Assembly (NCBI GenBank): GCA_948695535.1
Contig: CAPRTS010000004.1
Location: 46,538-110,537, forward strand
Direction of reading: 5' to 3'
DNA length: 64,000 nucleotides
Origin: an uncultured Eubacteriales bacterium
GTDB taxonomy: Bacteria; Bacillota; Clostridia; Christensenellales; UBA1242
The first letter of the stretch is position 1. Each line of letters begins with the position of its first letter. The translations under genes were made by a program, and so were the position numbers. Of this stretch, positions 7,474 to 16,012 are shown one piece after another. The notes beneath the pieces were generated by a model. That model ran no database searches, was not told where the DNA came from, and worked only from the letters and a program-made list of their open reading frames with translations.

Positions 7474-9255
7474 GTGAAACACACGCGGAATTTTTGCATC
7501 GTTGCCCATATCGACCATGGCAAATCGACTTTGGCCGACCGCTTGTTGGAAATTACGCATACCGTCGCCCCACGCGATATGTCCGCCCAATTATTGGATA
7601 GCATGGAATTGGAACGTGAACGTGGCATTACTATTAAATTGACGCCCACCCGCATGCATTATACTTACCGGGGCGAAGAATACATTTTGAACTTAATCGA
7701 CACCCCCGGGCACGTGGATTTCACTTACGAAGTGTCACGTTCATTAAAGGCTTGCGAAGGGGCAATTTTAATTGTTGATGCAACCCAGGGGATTGAGGCG
7801 CAAACCTTGTCGAACGCGTACTTGGCGTTGGATAACGGCTTAGAAATCATTCCTGTTTTGAATAAGGTTGATTTGCCCGCCGCCAATGTTGAACAAGTGC
7901 GCGCGGATATTGAACAAGTGATTGGCATTCCGGCCGGCTTGGCACCCGCAATTTCGGCTAAGACGGGTTTGAATGTTGAACAAGTGTTAGAGCAAGTGAT
8001 TGAACTGTTGCCCGCACCCGTGGGCGATCCTGACGCGCCGTTAAAGGCGTTACTGTTCGATTGCTACTACAACAATTTCTTGGGGGCGGTGTGTTTGGTG
8101 CGTGTCTTTGACGGTAGGGTTAAAGTTGGTGACCGTATTAAAATGTTGGCGACAAATAAAGAGTTTGAAGTCACCGAAGTCGGGGTCTTCACGCCTAAAC
8201 AAACTCCAATTGCTGAGTTAACGGTTGGCGACGTCGGTTACATTTGTGCCAGCATAAAGACGGTGAACGAAATTAAGATTGGCGACACGATTACCGAAGC
8301 CGCACGCCCGTGTGTGGCGTTACCGGGTTACAAGGAAGTTTTACCCGTGGTCTTTACTGGCATTTATCCCGTCGCGGGGGACAAGTACGGCGAATTGAAA
8401 GACGCGTTAGATAAACTGAAACTGAACGACGCCAGTTTGGAATTTACCAAGGAAACCAGCACCGCGTTGGGCTTTGGTTTCCGTGTGGGTTTCTTGGGAT
8501 TATTGCACATGGAAATTATCACCGAACGACTAGAACGCGAATTCAATTTGGACATTATTACTACTGCACCCAGTGTTAATTATATCGTTCACAAAACGGA
8601 CGGCACCGTGGTGCACGTTGCGAACCCCAGCAATTTGCCCAAGGCTGCCGATATTGATTATTTTGAAGAACCAATTGTTAATTTACAGATGTGGACACCG
8701 CCCGAATACATTGGCCCGTTAATGGATCTGGCGACCGAAAAACGCGGAGAGTTTATTACTATGCAACATTTAGACGACCGACGTACGACGTTGAATTTCC
8801 GTATCCCCTTAAACGAAATTGTATACGATTTTTTTGACCGTTTGAAAAGTTGCAGTCGCGGTTACGCCAGTTTAGATTACGAACCAGCAGGTTACGTGCG
8901 TGCGAAACTGGTGAAGTTGGATATTTTGTTAAACGGTAAAGTTTGTGATGCGTTGTCAATTATCGTGCACGAAGATGCCGCGTATAAAAAAGGTAAAGCG
9001 TTAACGGAAAAATTAAAAGAAGTCATTCCCAGACAAATGTTCGAAGTCCCGATTCAGGCTGCGATTGGCGGTAAGGTTATTGCCCGCGAAACGGTCAAGG
9101 CGTTGCGCAAAGACGTGTTGGCGAAATGCTACGGGGGTGACATTACCCGCAAAATGAAGTTGTTGGAAAAACAAAAAGAAGGTAAGAAAAAAATGCGCAT
9201 GTTGGGCACGGTCGAAGTTCCTAGTGAAGCCTTCGTGGAGATTTTAAAAATTTAA
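7474..9255 (+). CDS. lepA: Elongation factor 4 (LepA), ribosomal back-translocase GTPase
   Basis: 593 residues, full length. GTPase motifs are all present: G1 AHIDHGKS (11-18), G2 ERGITIK, G3 DTPGHVDF, G4 NKVDLP, G5 SAKTG. The EF-G-like domains and the LepA-specific C-terminal domain follow (KLVKLDILLNGKVCDALS, then KKKMRMLGTVEVPSEAF). LepA binds the ribosome and remobilises stalled elongation complexes. The start is a GTG with no clear Shine-Dalgarno, 9 nt after the yqzL-like stop. Its stop codon overlaps the ATG of hemW by one base, so the two are co-translated. Confidence 0.97.
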   Translation: MKHTRNFCIVAHIDHGKSTLADRLLEITHTVAPRDMSAQLLDSMELERERGITIKLTPTRMHYTYRGEEYILNLIDTPGHVDFTYEVSRSLKACEGAILIVDATQGIEAQTLSNAYLALDNGLEIIPVLNKVDLPAANVEQVRADIEQVIGIPAGLAPAISAKTGLNVEQVLEQVIELLPAPVGDPDAPLKALLFDCYYNNFLGAVCLVRVFDGRVKVGDRIKMLATNKEFEVTEVGVFTPKQTPIAELTVGDVGYICASIKTVNEIKIGDTITEAARPCVALPGYKEVLPVVFTGIYPVAGDKYGELKDALDKLKLNDASLEFTKETSTALGFGFRVGFLGLLHMEIITERLEREFNLDIITTAPSVNYIVHKTDGTVVHVANPSNLPKAADIDYFEEPIVNLQMWTPPEYIGPLMDLATEKRGEFITMQHLDDRRTTLNFRIPLNEIVYDFFDRLKSCSRGYASLDYEPAGYVRAKLVKLDILLNGKVCDALSIIVHEDAAYKKGKALTEKLKEVIPRQMFEVPIQAAIGGKVIARETVKALRKDVLAKCYGGDITRKMKLLEKQKEGKKKMRMLGTVEVPSEAFVEILKI

Positions 9256-10232
9256 TGAAACCGTTGGCTGTTTATATCCATATTCCTTTTTGCGAACAAC
9301 GTTGTGGTTATTGTGATTTTGTATCGGGGTGCGATTTAACCAAAATTGACGCGTACCTAGAACGTTTAGTCGCGGAAATTAAGGCATTTGATTTCACTAA
9401 ATATACCGTGCAAAGCATATACCTTGGTGGTGGTACGCCCAGTCTATTGTCGCCCGTGCAGATCAAAAAAATTTTCACTGTTTTGCCCCCAAGCGCTGGG
9501 GAAGTGACTATTGAAGTCAATCCTAATTCGTTAACGGTGGACAAGTGTGTGGCTTACCGGGCGGTGGGTATTAACCGCATCAGCATCGGCGTGCAATCTT
9601 TCGATGATGCCACTTTGCGCGACCTAGGGCGCCGCCATGACGTTAAACAAGCGGTTGCCGCGATAGACTTGGCGGCCGAGCACTTTACCAACGTGTCGAT
9701 TGACTTAATCAAAGACATACCCGGTCACCACTTCGTGACACCGCCGGCCACCGTGTTAGACAAGATTAAACACCTCTCAATTTACAGTCTAACCCGCGAC
9801 GACCATTGTGTCTTAGAAACCGACGAACCCGTGCGTCTACCGCGGGCGTTTCACCGTTACGAAGTCAGCAACTACGCGCGTCAAGGTTACGAAAGCCGGC
9901 ATAATTTGGCTTACTGGTCGGGTGGGGAATACATTGGGTTTGGTTGCGCTGCCCACTCCTTGTTGAACGGGGAACGTTTCGCCAACACTAACGACTTATT
10001 GAACTATCATCGTTATACTACTGCGGTTTTGACGCCCGCCATGGTGCGAGAAGAACAAATTATGTTGGGCTTGCGTTTACGGACGGGGGTGTCACTGGGG
10101 TTGCTGTCGGGGCGCGAGAACACGGTCAAAACCTTGCAAGATCATGGCTTGGTTAAAATTAAAGACGACCACCTCATCGCCACCACCAAAGGCTTAAAAA
10201 TTCTTAACCAATTATGGTTACAGTTAGTTTGA
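9255..10232 (+). CDS. hemW: Radical SAM heme chaperone HemW (coproporphyrinogen oxidase-like)
   Basis: 325 residues. The iron-sulfur motif is CEQRCGYC (Cys13, 17, 20) after IHIPF, typical of HemW rather than true HemN. GGGTPSLL, the IEVNPNSL strand and GVQSFDDATLRDLGRRH match the family, as does the C-terminal LGLRLRTGV. HemW is thought to insert heme into proteins. It is about 50 residues shorter than usual, with the middle region condensed. The lepA-hemW order is common in Firmicutes. The ATG overlaps the lepA stop. Confidence 0.9.
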   Translation: MKPLAVYIHIPFCEQRCGYCDFVSGCDLTKIDAYLERLVAEIKAFDFTKYTVQSIYLGGGTPSLLSPVQIKKIFTVLPPSAGEVTIEVNPNSLTVDKCVAYRAVGINRISIGVQSFDDATLRDLGRRHDVKQAVAAIDLAAEHFTNVSIDLIKDIPGHHFVTPPATVLDKIKHLSIYSLTRDDHCVLETDEPVRLPRAFHRYEVSNYARQGYESRHNLAYWSGGEYIGFGCAAHSLLNGERFANTNDLLNYHRYTTAVLTPAMVREEQIMLGLRLRTGVSLGLLSGRENTVKTLQDHGLVKIKDDHLIATTKGLKILNQLWLQLV

Positions 10233-10236
10233 TTTT

Positions 10237-10310
10237 TGGCAGGAGCGGTAGGAATCGGACCCACACCACAGGTTTTGGAGACCCATGTTCTACCACTAAA
10301 CTACGCTCCT
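10237..10310 (-). tRNA. tRNA-Trp (anticodon CCA), CCA end encoded
   Basis: On the minus strand: acceptor AGGAGCG/CGCTCCT, anticodon loop CTCCAAA closed by GGGT/ACCT, T-arm with TTCGATT-type loop region, discriminator G and genomic CCA. The sequence closely resembles clostridial tRNA-Trp. Confidence 0.93.
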
Positions 10311-10372
10311 AAGATTTAACAGTTTAACACAGTCGGGTGCGGTTAGGCAACTGCTAATTGCCACAAAAGTTC

Positions 10373-10401
10373 TTGGTAAGAGTGAATTTTTGGGGTATGA
10401 T
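10373..10401 (+). promoter_or_regulatory. Promoter giving a leaderless mRNA for the ClpX-like gene
   Basis: TTGGTA (10373-10378), 17-nt spacer, TATGAT (10396-10401), then 6 nt (AAAGGT) and the ATG at 10408. Confidence 0.55.
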
Positions 10402-10407
10402 AAAGGT

Positions 10408-11505
10408 ATGGTAAATTTGTATACACCAGCCGAGATTGTCAGCAAATTGGACGAATACGTCATTGGCCAAGATGACGCCAAACGGGTTTTGGCAGTAGCG
10501 GTTTATAACCATTATAAACGGGTTCAGTTTGCCCAGTCGGGTGGCAACAGTGATGTCGAAGTTAAAAAGAGCAACGTCATGATGTTGGGGCCGACCGGCT
10601 CGGGTAAAACATTGCAAGTTACCACGTTGGCGAAAATTTTGAACACGACTTTTGTGGTGGCTGATGCGACCGCCATTGTGGCTTCGGATAACGTGGGCGA
10701 TGAAATCAATAAAATGTTGATTAAGTTGTTGGACAAGACCAATGGTGACGTGCATGCTGCCGAAATGGGCATTGTGTTCTTGGACGAAATTGACAAATTG
10801 GTTACGGGTGTCAACCGCATGAAAGGTGAAAGTATCCAACAAATTATGTTAAAGATTGTTGAAGGTACCATTGCCGAAGTGCCGTACAAAGGACAAACGG
10901 TCAAAATGGACACCAACAATATCTTGTTTATTTGTGGTGGGGCGTTCGTGGACTTACCGGGTATCATTCGTACGCGCTTGGGAGAACGCGAATCCATTTT
11001 ATTAAGTGATTTTCAAATCTTAAAAGAAGTCGTGGCTGACGACTTTGCTACCTTTGGTATGATTCCCGAATTCTGCGGTCGTTTTCCCGTGGTGGTGGTA
11101 CTGGAAGCCTTAAATCGCGAAGCTTTGAAAGAGGCCCTGGTTAAACCGAAAAACTCGTTACTTTCGCAGTATAAAAGAATGCTGGACGTAGAACAAGTTG
11201 AAATTGAATTTGACGAAAGTAGTATTGATAAAATTGCGGAAATGGCGGAAGCGTTAAAGACGGGGGCTCGTGGTTTGCGGACAATTTGCGAACGCTTTAT
11301 GACCAATATCATGTACGATATTCCTAACGAAAAGGATTTAAGTAAGATTATTATTACCGCTGACGTGGTGGCGGGGGTTAGTAAACCTAAGTACATCTAT
11401 AAGGTGTCGCAGACCGACCCCGAATTAACACCCCTGATACCCAGTCCTTTACGGGCAACCAATGCTTATAATGATGAAGGAGTACACAATGGAAACAAGT
11501 ATTAA
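10408..11505 (+). CDS. Divergent ClpX-like AAA+ unfoldase lacking ClpP-docking and zinc-binding parts
   Basis: 365 residues. The AAA+ core is clearly ClpX-type: EYVIGQDDAKRVLAVAVYNH, Walker A GPTGSGKT, Walker B IVFLDEIDK, NILFICGGAF and sensor-2 GARGLR. Three hallmark parts are absent. There is no N-terminal Cys4 zinc domain: the protein starts directly at TPAEIVSKLDEYVIGQ. The pore loop GYVG reads DNVG (IVASDNVGDEI). The IGF ClpP-docking loop region reads RESILLSDFQ. By family knowledge such a protein should not hand substrates to ClpP and may grip them differently. I infer a remodelling ATPase rather than a protease subunit. The 3' end overlaps the MORN gene by 17 bp. Confidence 0.85.
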   Translation: MVNLYTPAEIVSKLDEYVIGQDDAKRVLAVAVYNHYKRVQFAQSGGNSDVEVKKSNVMMLGPTGSGKTLQVTTLAKILNTTFVVADATAIVASDNVGDEINKMLIKLLDKTNGDVHAAEMGIVFLDEIDKLVTGVNRMKGESIQQIMLKIVEGTIAEVPYKGQTVKMDTNNILFICGGAFVDLPGIIRTRLGERESILLSDFQILKEVVADDFATFGMIPEFCGRFPVVVVLEALNREALKEALVKPKNSLLSQYKRMLDVEQVEIEFDESSIDKIAEMAEALKTGARGLRTICERFMTNIMYDIPNEKDLSKIIITADVVAGVSKPKYIYKVSQTDPELTPLIPSPLRATNAYNDEGVHNGNKY

Positions 11506-12115
11506 GTATCCCAACGGTGACGCTTACGCGGGACAAATGACGGATAACAAAAAAGAAGGCATTGGTGCGTATTTTTACAAAAGTGGCAGTCGTTACGAAG
11601 GCCAATGGCAAGGCGATAAAAAGCACGGCCGGGGTATCTTCTATTTTGCCAATGGCGACGTTTTGGCCGGCACGTGGCAAGAGGGACAGTTAACGGGCAA
11701 GGTGTTGTACCAGTTCGCGAATAACGATGAATACGAAGGTGAATTAAAAGACAACCAATACCACGGCAAAGGTATTTATCGCTACCATAACGGTAACGCT
11801 TACAGCGGACAATGGCAAGATGGACAACAACATGGTCAAGGTGTTTTGTTTTACGCCGAAGGTGGTCAATACCAAGGTGATTGGGTCAAGGGTCAACGCG
11901 AAGGCAAGGGGCTCTTGGATTGTGGTGGTGGTAACGGTTACGAGGGCAACTGGCACGCCGACCAACGCCAAGGCTTAGGTCGCCAATTTTTCGCTAATGG
12001 CGAACAATACGTTGGCGAATGGAAAAACAACAAAAAACATGGTCGGGGAACTTATCTTTATGCTGATGGTACACGTGATGAAGGTGAGTGGGTTAATGAT
12101 GTTAAACAAAGTTAA
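11489..12115 (+). CDS. MORN-repeat protein
   Basis: 208 residues made almost entirely of eight to nine MORN repeats (pattern Y-x-G-x-W/M-x(5)-G-x-G-x-Y/F, for example YEGQWQGDKKHGRGIFYFA and YVGEWKNNKKHGRGTYLYA). MORN arrays form elongated beta-sheets that act as scaffolds or bind lipids or proteins. I start at the ATG at 11489, preceded by GAAGGAGT; this start lies inside the end of the ClpX-like gene, so translation of the two is probably coupled and the proteins may work together. It ends 4 bp inside the convergent rnhA. Confidence 0.85.
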   Translation: METSIKYPNGDAYAGQMTDNKKEGIGAYFYKSGSRYEGQWQGDKKHGRGIFYFANGDVLAGTWQEGQLTGKVLYQFANNDEYEGELKDNQYHGKGIYRYHNGNAYSGQWQDGQQHGQGVLFYAEGGQYQGDWVKGQREGKGLLDCGGGNGYEGNWHADQRQGLGRQFFANGEQYVGEWKNNKKHGRGTYLYADGTRDEGEWVNDVKQS

Positions 12116-12555
12116 AGCGTGTGGTCTTTGATGGCTTGTACGGCCATTTCGTCGCAGCGATTGTTATAAACGTTAGTGCTGTGGCCTTTGACCCAAGTGT
12201 AACGCGGGTGGTATTTTTGGTTAAGTGCTAATAGTTGTTCCCAAAGGTCACGGTTGGCCACGGGTTTTTTAGCGGTATTTCGCCAACCTTTATTCTGCCA
12301 ATTAGTTAACCAGTTCTGGTTAACCGCATCGACAATGTATTTACTGTCGGTATAAACGGTAATGGGTACTTGGTTGGTTTTCAAAGATGACAGCCCGGTA
12401 ATTACCGCCGTTAATTCCATACGGTTGTTAGTAGTATCCGCTACAAAGCCTGATAACTCTTTTTTTTGGTCACGGTACAGTAACACCACGCCCCAGCCAC
12501 CGGGCCCGGGATTGCCACTGCACGCACCGTCAGTATAGATCGCAATTTCGTCCAT
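12112..12555 (-). CDS. rnhA: Ribonuclease HI
   Basis: 147 residues. Degrades RNA in RNA-DNA hybrids. The catalytic carboxylates sit in their usual contexts: YTDGACSGNPGPGGWG, NRMELTAVI, VYTDSKYIVD, and VKGHSTNVYNNRCDEMA. I take the ATG at 12555; a TACACT box lies 6 nt upstream with a TTGCCC element further up, giving another leaderless arrangement. Tail-to-tail with the MORN gene. Confidence 0.94.
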   Translation of the reverse strand: MDEIAIYTDGACSGNPGPGGWGVVLLYRDQKKELSGFVADTTNNRMELTAVITGLSSLKTNQVPITVYTDSKYIVDAVNQNWLTNWQNKGWRNTAKKPVANRDLWEQLLALNQKYHPRYTWVKGHSTNVYNNRCDEMAVQAIKDHTL

Positions 12556-12599
12556 TGACGCAGTGTAGCCCGAATCTGGGCGTTTGGGCAATGAAATAT

Positions 12600-14117
12600 T
12601 TAGAAATCACGGCGACGAAAATTATGAATCAATTGCCAATATAAATAAATTGTAATTAGCGACATTACGGGCAAGGTGTACCATAAGTTGCTACCAACTG
12701 GGGTCGGTGAGATAAATAAGGTCGCGCCAAAGTAACGCATGAAGTCTAAGGCTTGCCAGGGAAAGAAACGGTAAAAAGCGAAATAACCTAACAGGCTGTT
12801 GCCCAAGATTACCGCTACGACAATGGCGAAAACTGAACCGACGATAACGAATGGCTTAGTTTTGGCAAACGATAAAATGCCGGTCAAGGCGATAAATGGT
12901 AATATCTTGAAAAGCAGACTTAATAGGTACAAAACGAAATAGTTAATGGCGGACATCACGGTCGGAGTCGTGCCGTTAAACAAGAATAAAATGTCAGTCG
13001 TAACGGTACCTTGAAAAAACAACCACCCACTAAATAGATAGAGCATAGTAAATAGCAGTAGACCAATTACTGCCATAGTTAATACAACCATGGTTTTGGT
13101 TAAGATCATCAAAGAGCGGTTCTTAGTAGCAGCCACCGCAGTAATAATTGTGTTTTGATAAGTGTCGGTAAAAAATGTTGCCGTCGCCACAATAATAACT
13201 AACAATAGCAACGGAATCATCGCCATTTCTAAATTAGTAAAAACAAAATCTAACAAACTGACTTTCGTCCTATTATTATATATTTTGCCGAAGGTAAAGG
13301 GTTGGGCAAAGTCTTGATTCGGGTGGTTAAGACGATATTCGGCGGTAAGTGCGGTTTGGGTACTGGTGTCTGCGTCTTGGTAATCGTTAAAACCGTCGTA
13401 GGTATTTAGATTTTGTTCGTGGGGCGTATTTTGGTCAATACTTACCCAGTAGCGGTTAAGTGCGTAAGCGTAAGCAACAGTATAGTCTTGCTCGGGAACG
13501 CCTGCGGGATAGGTGGTGAAAAAGTCTTGCAAGGCCGTTAAATCGTTATCGGCTAGGATTTGAATTTGCAAATTGTCTAAGGTGGTGAACATTGTCGCTT
13601 CAACTTCGGCGTTAACTTCTAAGCCGTCCCGAATGGCCTTAGCCGTTGATAATTCAGGTACAAAAAATTTATGTAAACGCAGCAAGGTCGCGTTAAGTTC
13701 GGTTACCGTGTTGGCTTTTAGTAATAAATAATCGGCTACCTTATTATTTTCGTCAGTGTAAATGAATTGGTGGTAATAATCGCTATAAAAATGTTTAAAC
13801 TTTTCACCGGCAGTTTTGTATTCGTTAACCAGTACTGCGTCGGTAACGATTGGCGTATCGGCATTTAACCGTTTGTAAGCAGTGTAAAAATCGTCAAAAG
13901 CGTTTTTGATTGCTACTTGGCGATTATTATCCCAATCAGCAATTTTACTGGCTAATGCTGAATATTCTGCACTGACGTCAACCGGGGGCGTGGGCGCGTG
14001 ATTCAAAACTAAACCAGAAATTAACAAGGTAACCGTCGCCACCCCCACGACGCAAATTAGTAACAGAAGTGGTGACACACGACGACAAACTTTTTTGAAT
14101 TCGTAACCAAAAAGCAT
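12600..14117 (-). CDS. ABC-2 type transporter permease-like membrane protein
   Basis: 505 residues. One membrane helix at the N-terminus (about 15-38, LLLLICVVGVATVTLLISGLVL), a soluble external domain of about 230 residues, then about six membrane helices in the C-terminal 230 residues. This is the layout of ABC-2 family permeases with a large extracytoplasmic insert. No ATPase gene is adjacent, so either it uses a distant subunit or it has another role. A GGGG stretch 8 nt before the ATG is a weak ribosome-binding site. Substrate unknown. Confidence 0.7.
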   Translation of the reverse strand: MLFGYEFKKVCRRVSPLLLLICVVGVATVTLLISGLVLNHAPTPPVDVSAEYSALASKIADWDNNRQVAIKNAFDDFYTAYKRLNADTPIVTDAVLVNEYKTAGEKFKHFYSDYYHQFIYTDENNKVADYLLLKANTVTELNATLLRLHKFFVPELSTAKAIRDGLEVNAEVEATMFTTLDNLQIQILADNDLTALQDFFTTYPAGVPEQDYTVAYAYALNRYWVSIDQNTPHEQNLNTYDGFNDYQDADTSTQTALTAEYRLNHPNQDFAQPFTFGKIYNNRTKVSLLDFVFTNLEMAMIPLLLLVIIVATATFFTDTYQNTIITAVAATKNRSLMILTKTMVVLTMAVIGLLLFTMLYLFSGWLFFQGTVTTDILFLFNGTTPTVMSAINYFVLYLLSLLFKILPFIALTGILSFAKTKPFVIVGSVFAIVVAVILGNSLLGYFAFYRFFPWQALDFMRYFGATLFISPTPVGSNLWYTLPVMSLITIYLYWQLIHNFRRRDF

Positions 14118-14164
14118 TTATTCCCCCATAAACAAATTCTGCCATATTTTAATATATTATTGAT

Positions 14165-15091
14165 ATGTTAACAACTAAAATTGCCATTGTCGGTGCAACG
14201 GGACTGGTCGGACAAATGATAATTAAAGTCTTGCAGGAGCGTAAAATTGTTGGCGAATATTTTTTGTTTGCTGGATCAAAGCATGCTGGTGATAAAATTA
14301 TTATTAACGGTGATGAATATGTTACTGAGACTTTAACTACGGAACGCGTACAAGAAATCAAGGCTGATTTTGCATTGTTTGCGGCGAGTGCTGATGTCGC
14401 TGCTGAATGGGCGCCAATTTTTGTAGCAGCGGGAACTACGGTAATTGATAACAGCAGCCATTACCGCATGGATCCTACCGTGCCTTTAATTGTTCCGGAA
14501 ATTAACTTAACGTCAATTGGTAACGCTAAATTGATTGCTAACCCTAATTGTTCGACGATAGGAGCAGTGGTGGCCTTAGCCCCGTTAGATCGCGTCTATC
14601 GCATTAAACGTATCGTTTACGCTACTTACCAAGCCATCAGTGGCGCGGGTAGTAAGCCACAATTCCCGCAGCCAATTATCAATAATGTGTTGCCGGAAAT
14701 AGACGTATTTATGCCTGATGGCAGTACTAAGGAAGAAACAAAAATGATTAACGAAACAAAAAAAATTTTGGGACGTACCGATTTAGCAGTAACGGCAACG
14801 GCCGCCCGAGTACCCGTGGCTAATTGTCATTGCGTTGCGATCAACGTTGAGTTTGAACGGGAATTTGATTTGGCTGATGTCAAAAGTATCTTATCGCAAG
14901 CGGCGGGTGTAGTTTGGTGTGATGATTACGCAGTGCCGACCCAAGTTGATGGTCAAGATGCTGTTTATGTGGGACGAGTACGCCGTGATCTTGATCATCC
15001 GCGGACTTTAAATTTGTGGACGGTCAGCGATAATTTACGCAAAGGCGCCGCCACTAATGCTGTACAAATTATGGAGTCGTTACTTGCTTGA
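14165..15091 (+). CDS. asd: Aspartate-semialdehyde dehydrogenase
   Basis: 308 residues. Reduces aspartyl phosphate to aspartate semialdehyde for lysine, threonine, methionine and diaminopimelate synthesis. The NADP-binding loop is IVGATGLVGQ at the N-terminus; the active-site cysteine is in IANPNCSTIGAVVAL (about residue 129). Family motifs AISGAGSKP and ARVPVANCHC match. It is slightly shorter than usual (about 330). No Shine-Dalgarno; TATATT sits 6 nt before the ATG, so a leaderless mRNA is likely. It stands alone, divergent from the ABC-2 permease. Confidence 0.93.
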   Translation: MLTTKIAIVGATGLVGQMIIKVLQERKIVGEYFLFAGSKHAGDKIIINGDEYVTETLTTERVQEIKADFALFAASADVAAEWAPIFVAAGTTVIDNSSHYRMDPTVPLIVPEINLTSIGNAKLIANPNCSTIGAVVALAPLDRVYRIKRIVYATYQAISGAGSKPQFPQPIINNVLPEIDVFMPDGSTKEETKMINETKKILGRTDLAVTATAARVPVANCHCVAINVEFEREFDLADVKSILSQAAGVVWCDDYAVPTQVDGQDAVYVGRVRRDLDHPRTLNLWTVSDNLRKGAATNAVQIMESLLA

Positions 15092-15146
15092 CTGTTTAAT
15101 TATTGATTTATGTGTTGGTGTGTCTTTTGTTGTCGTAACCGCATTA

Positions 15147-15176
15147 GTGACAATTTTCCTAATAAAAAAGTAAAAT
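15147..15176 (+). promoter_or_regulatory. Candidate promoter of the sigma-F operon
   Basis: GTGACA (15147-15152), 18-nt spacer, TAAAAT (15171-15176). A leader of about 50 nt follows, containing a small C(UUCG)G tetraloop hairpin (15206-15218) directly before a strong AAGGAGGG ribosome-binding site. In Bacillus this operon is driven by sigma-H; I see no clear sigma-H match here. Confidence 0.4.
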
Positions 15177-15230
15177 TCGTCAATATTCGGCAACGGCAGT
15201 GGTTTATCCTTCGGGTAAGGAGGGAAAACC

Positions 15231-15548
15231 ATGGAAGTTTTAACCAAAACACACCGTAACATCTTGTACATCTCCTTAAACGGCGAGTTAGACGAAAAAA
15301 CCGCGGAATACACGCGGTTAGCATTGGAAAAATGTATGTTACAAGCGAATGCGGGACAAATCGTGATTGATTTGGCCAATTTGTCGTTTATGGATTCAAC
15401 CGGTATTGGCGTACTTATAGGTCGCTACAAAAAAATGAAGGACCGGGGTATACCAATTTTTATTTCTAATCCGTCGGTACAGGCGGAACGTATTTTTAAC
15501 ATGACTGGGCTATATAAAATTATGCCCAAAATAAAAGGGGCAATATAA
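15231..15548 (+). CDS. spoIIAA: Anti-sigma F factor antagonist SpoIIAA (STAS domain)
   Basis: 105 residues, a single STAS domain. The phosphorylatable serine is in SFMDSTGIGVLIGRYK, matching the conserved Ser of SpoIIAA. Unphosphorylated SpoIIAA binds the anti-sigma factor SpoIIAB and frees sigma-F in the forespore. First gene of the operon, with a strong AAGGAGG. The stop overlaps the next start by one base. Confidence 0.93.
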   Translation: MEVLTKTHRNILYISLNGELDEKTAEYTRLALEKCMLQANAGQIVIDLANLSFMDSTGIGVLIGRYKKMKDRGIPIFISNPSVQAERIFNMTGLYKIMPKIKGAI

Positions 15549-16012
15549 TGAATAAAAAAATTATTAATACAATGTCAATTAAAATTCCCGCAAAAAGCGA
15601 AAACGAATCGTTTGCTCGTGCAGTGGTAGCAGCCTTTTGTAGTAGTCTTGACCCGACAGTGGATGAAATCAGTGATTTAAAAACGGCGGTTAGTGAAGCC
15701 GTTACTAACTGTGTGGTTCACGCTTACCAAAAACGTCAAAGTAATGAGGATCTAATTGCTTTAGATTGTGAACTTTATGAAGATATGGTGCGGGTCAAAA
15801 TTGCCGATCACGGAGTGGGAATTACTGATATCAATCAAGCGATGCAACCTTTTTATACTACGGTGCAAGACGGTGAGCGCAGTGGTATGGGGTTTACGGT
15901 TATGCAAAGTTTTATGGACGAGATATCGGTCAATAATAACGACGGGGGCGGAACAGTGGTAACGATGATTAAAAATTTTACTAAGGAAGCGGAAAAAGTC
16001 AGTGGGGAATGA
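15548..16012 (+). CDS. spoIIAB: Anti-sigma F factor SpoIIAB (serine kinase)
   Basis: 154 residues with a GHKL/HATPase_c fold: N-box AVSEAVTNCVVHAYQ, G1 IADHGVGI and G2 RSGMGFTVMQSFMDEI. It phosphorylates SpoIIAA and holds sigma-F inactive. The order spoIIAA-spoIIAB-sigF with 1- and 4-nt overlaps is the classical operon. The G2 lid has methionine and phenylalanine substitutions typical of SpoIIAB. Confidence 0.93.
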   Translation: MNKKIINTMSIKIPAKSENESFARAVVAAFCSSLDPTVDEISDLKTAVSEAVTNCVVHAYQKRQSNEDLIALDCELYEDMVRVKIADHGVGITDINQAMQPFYTTVQDGERSGMGFTVMQSFMDEISVNNNDGGGTVVTMIKNFTKEAEKVSGE

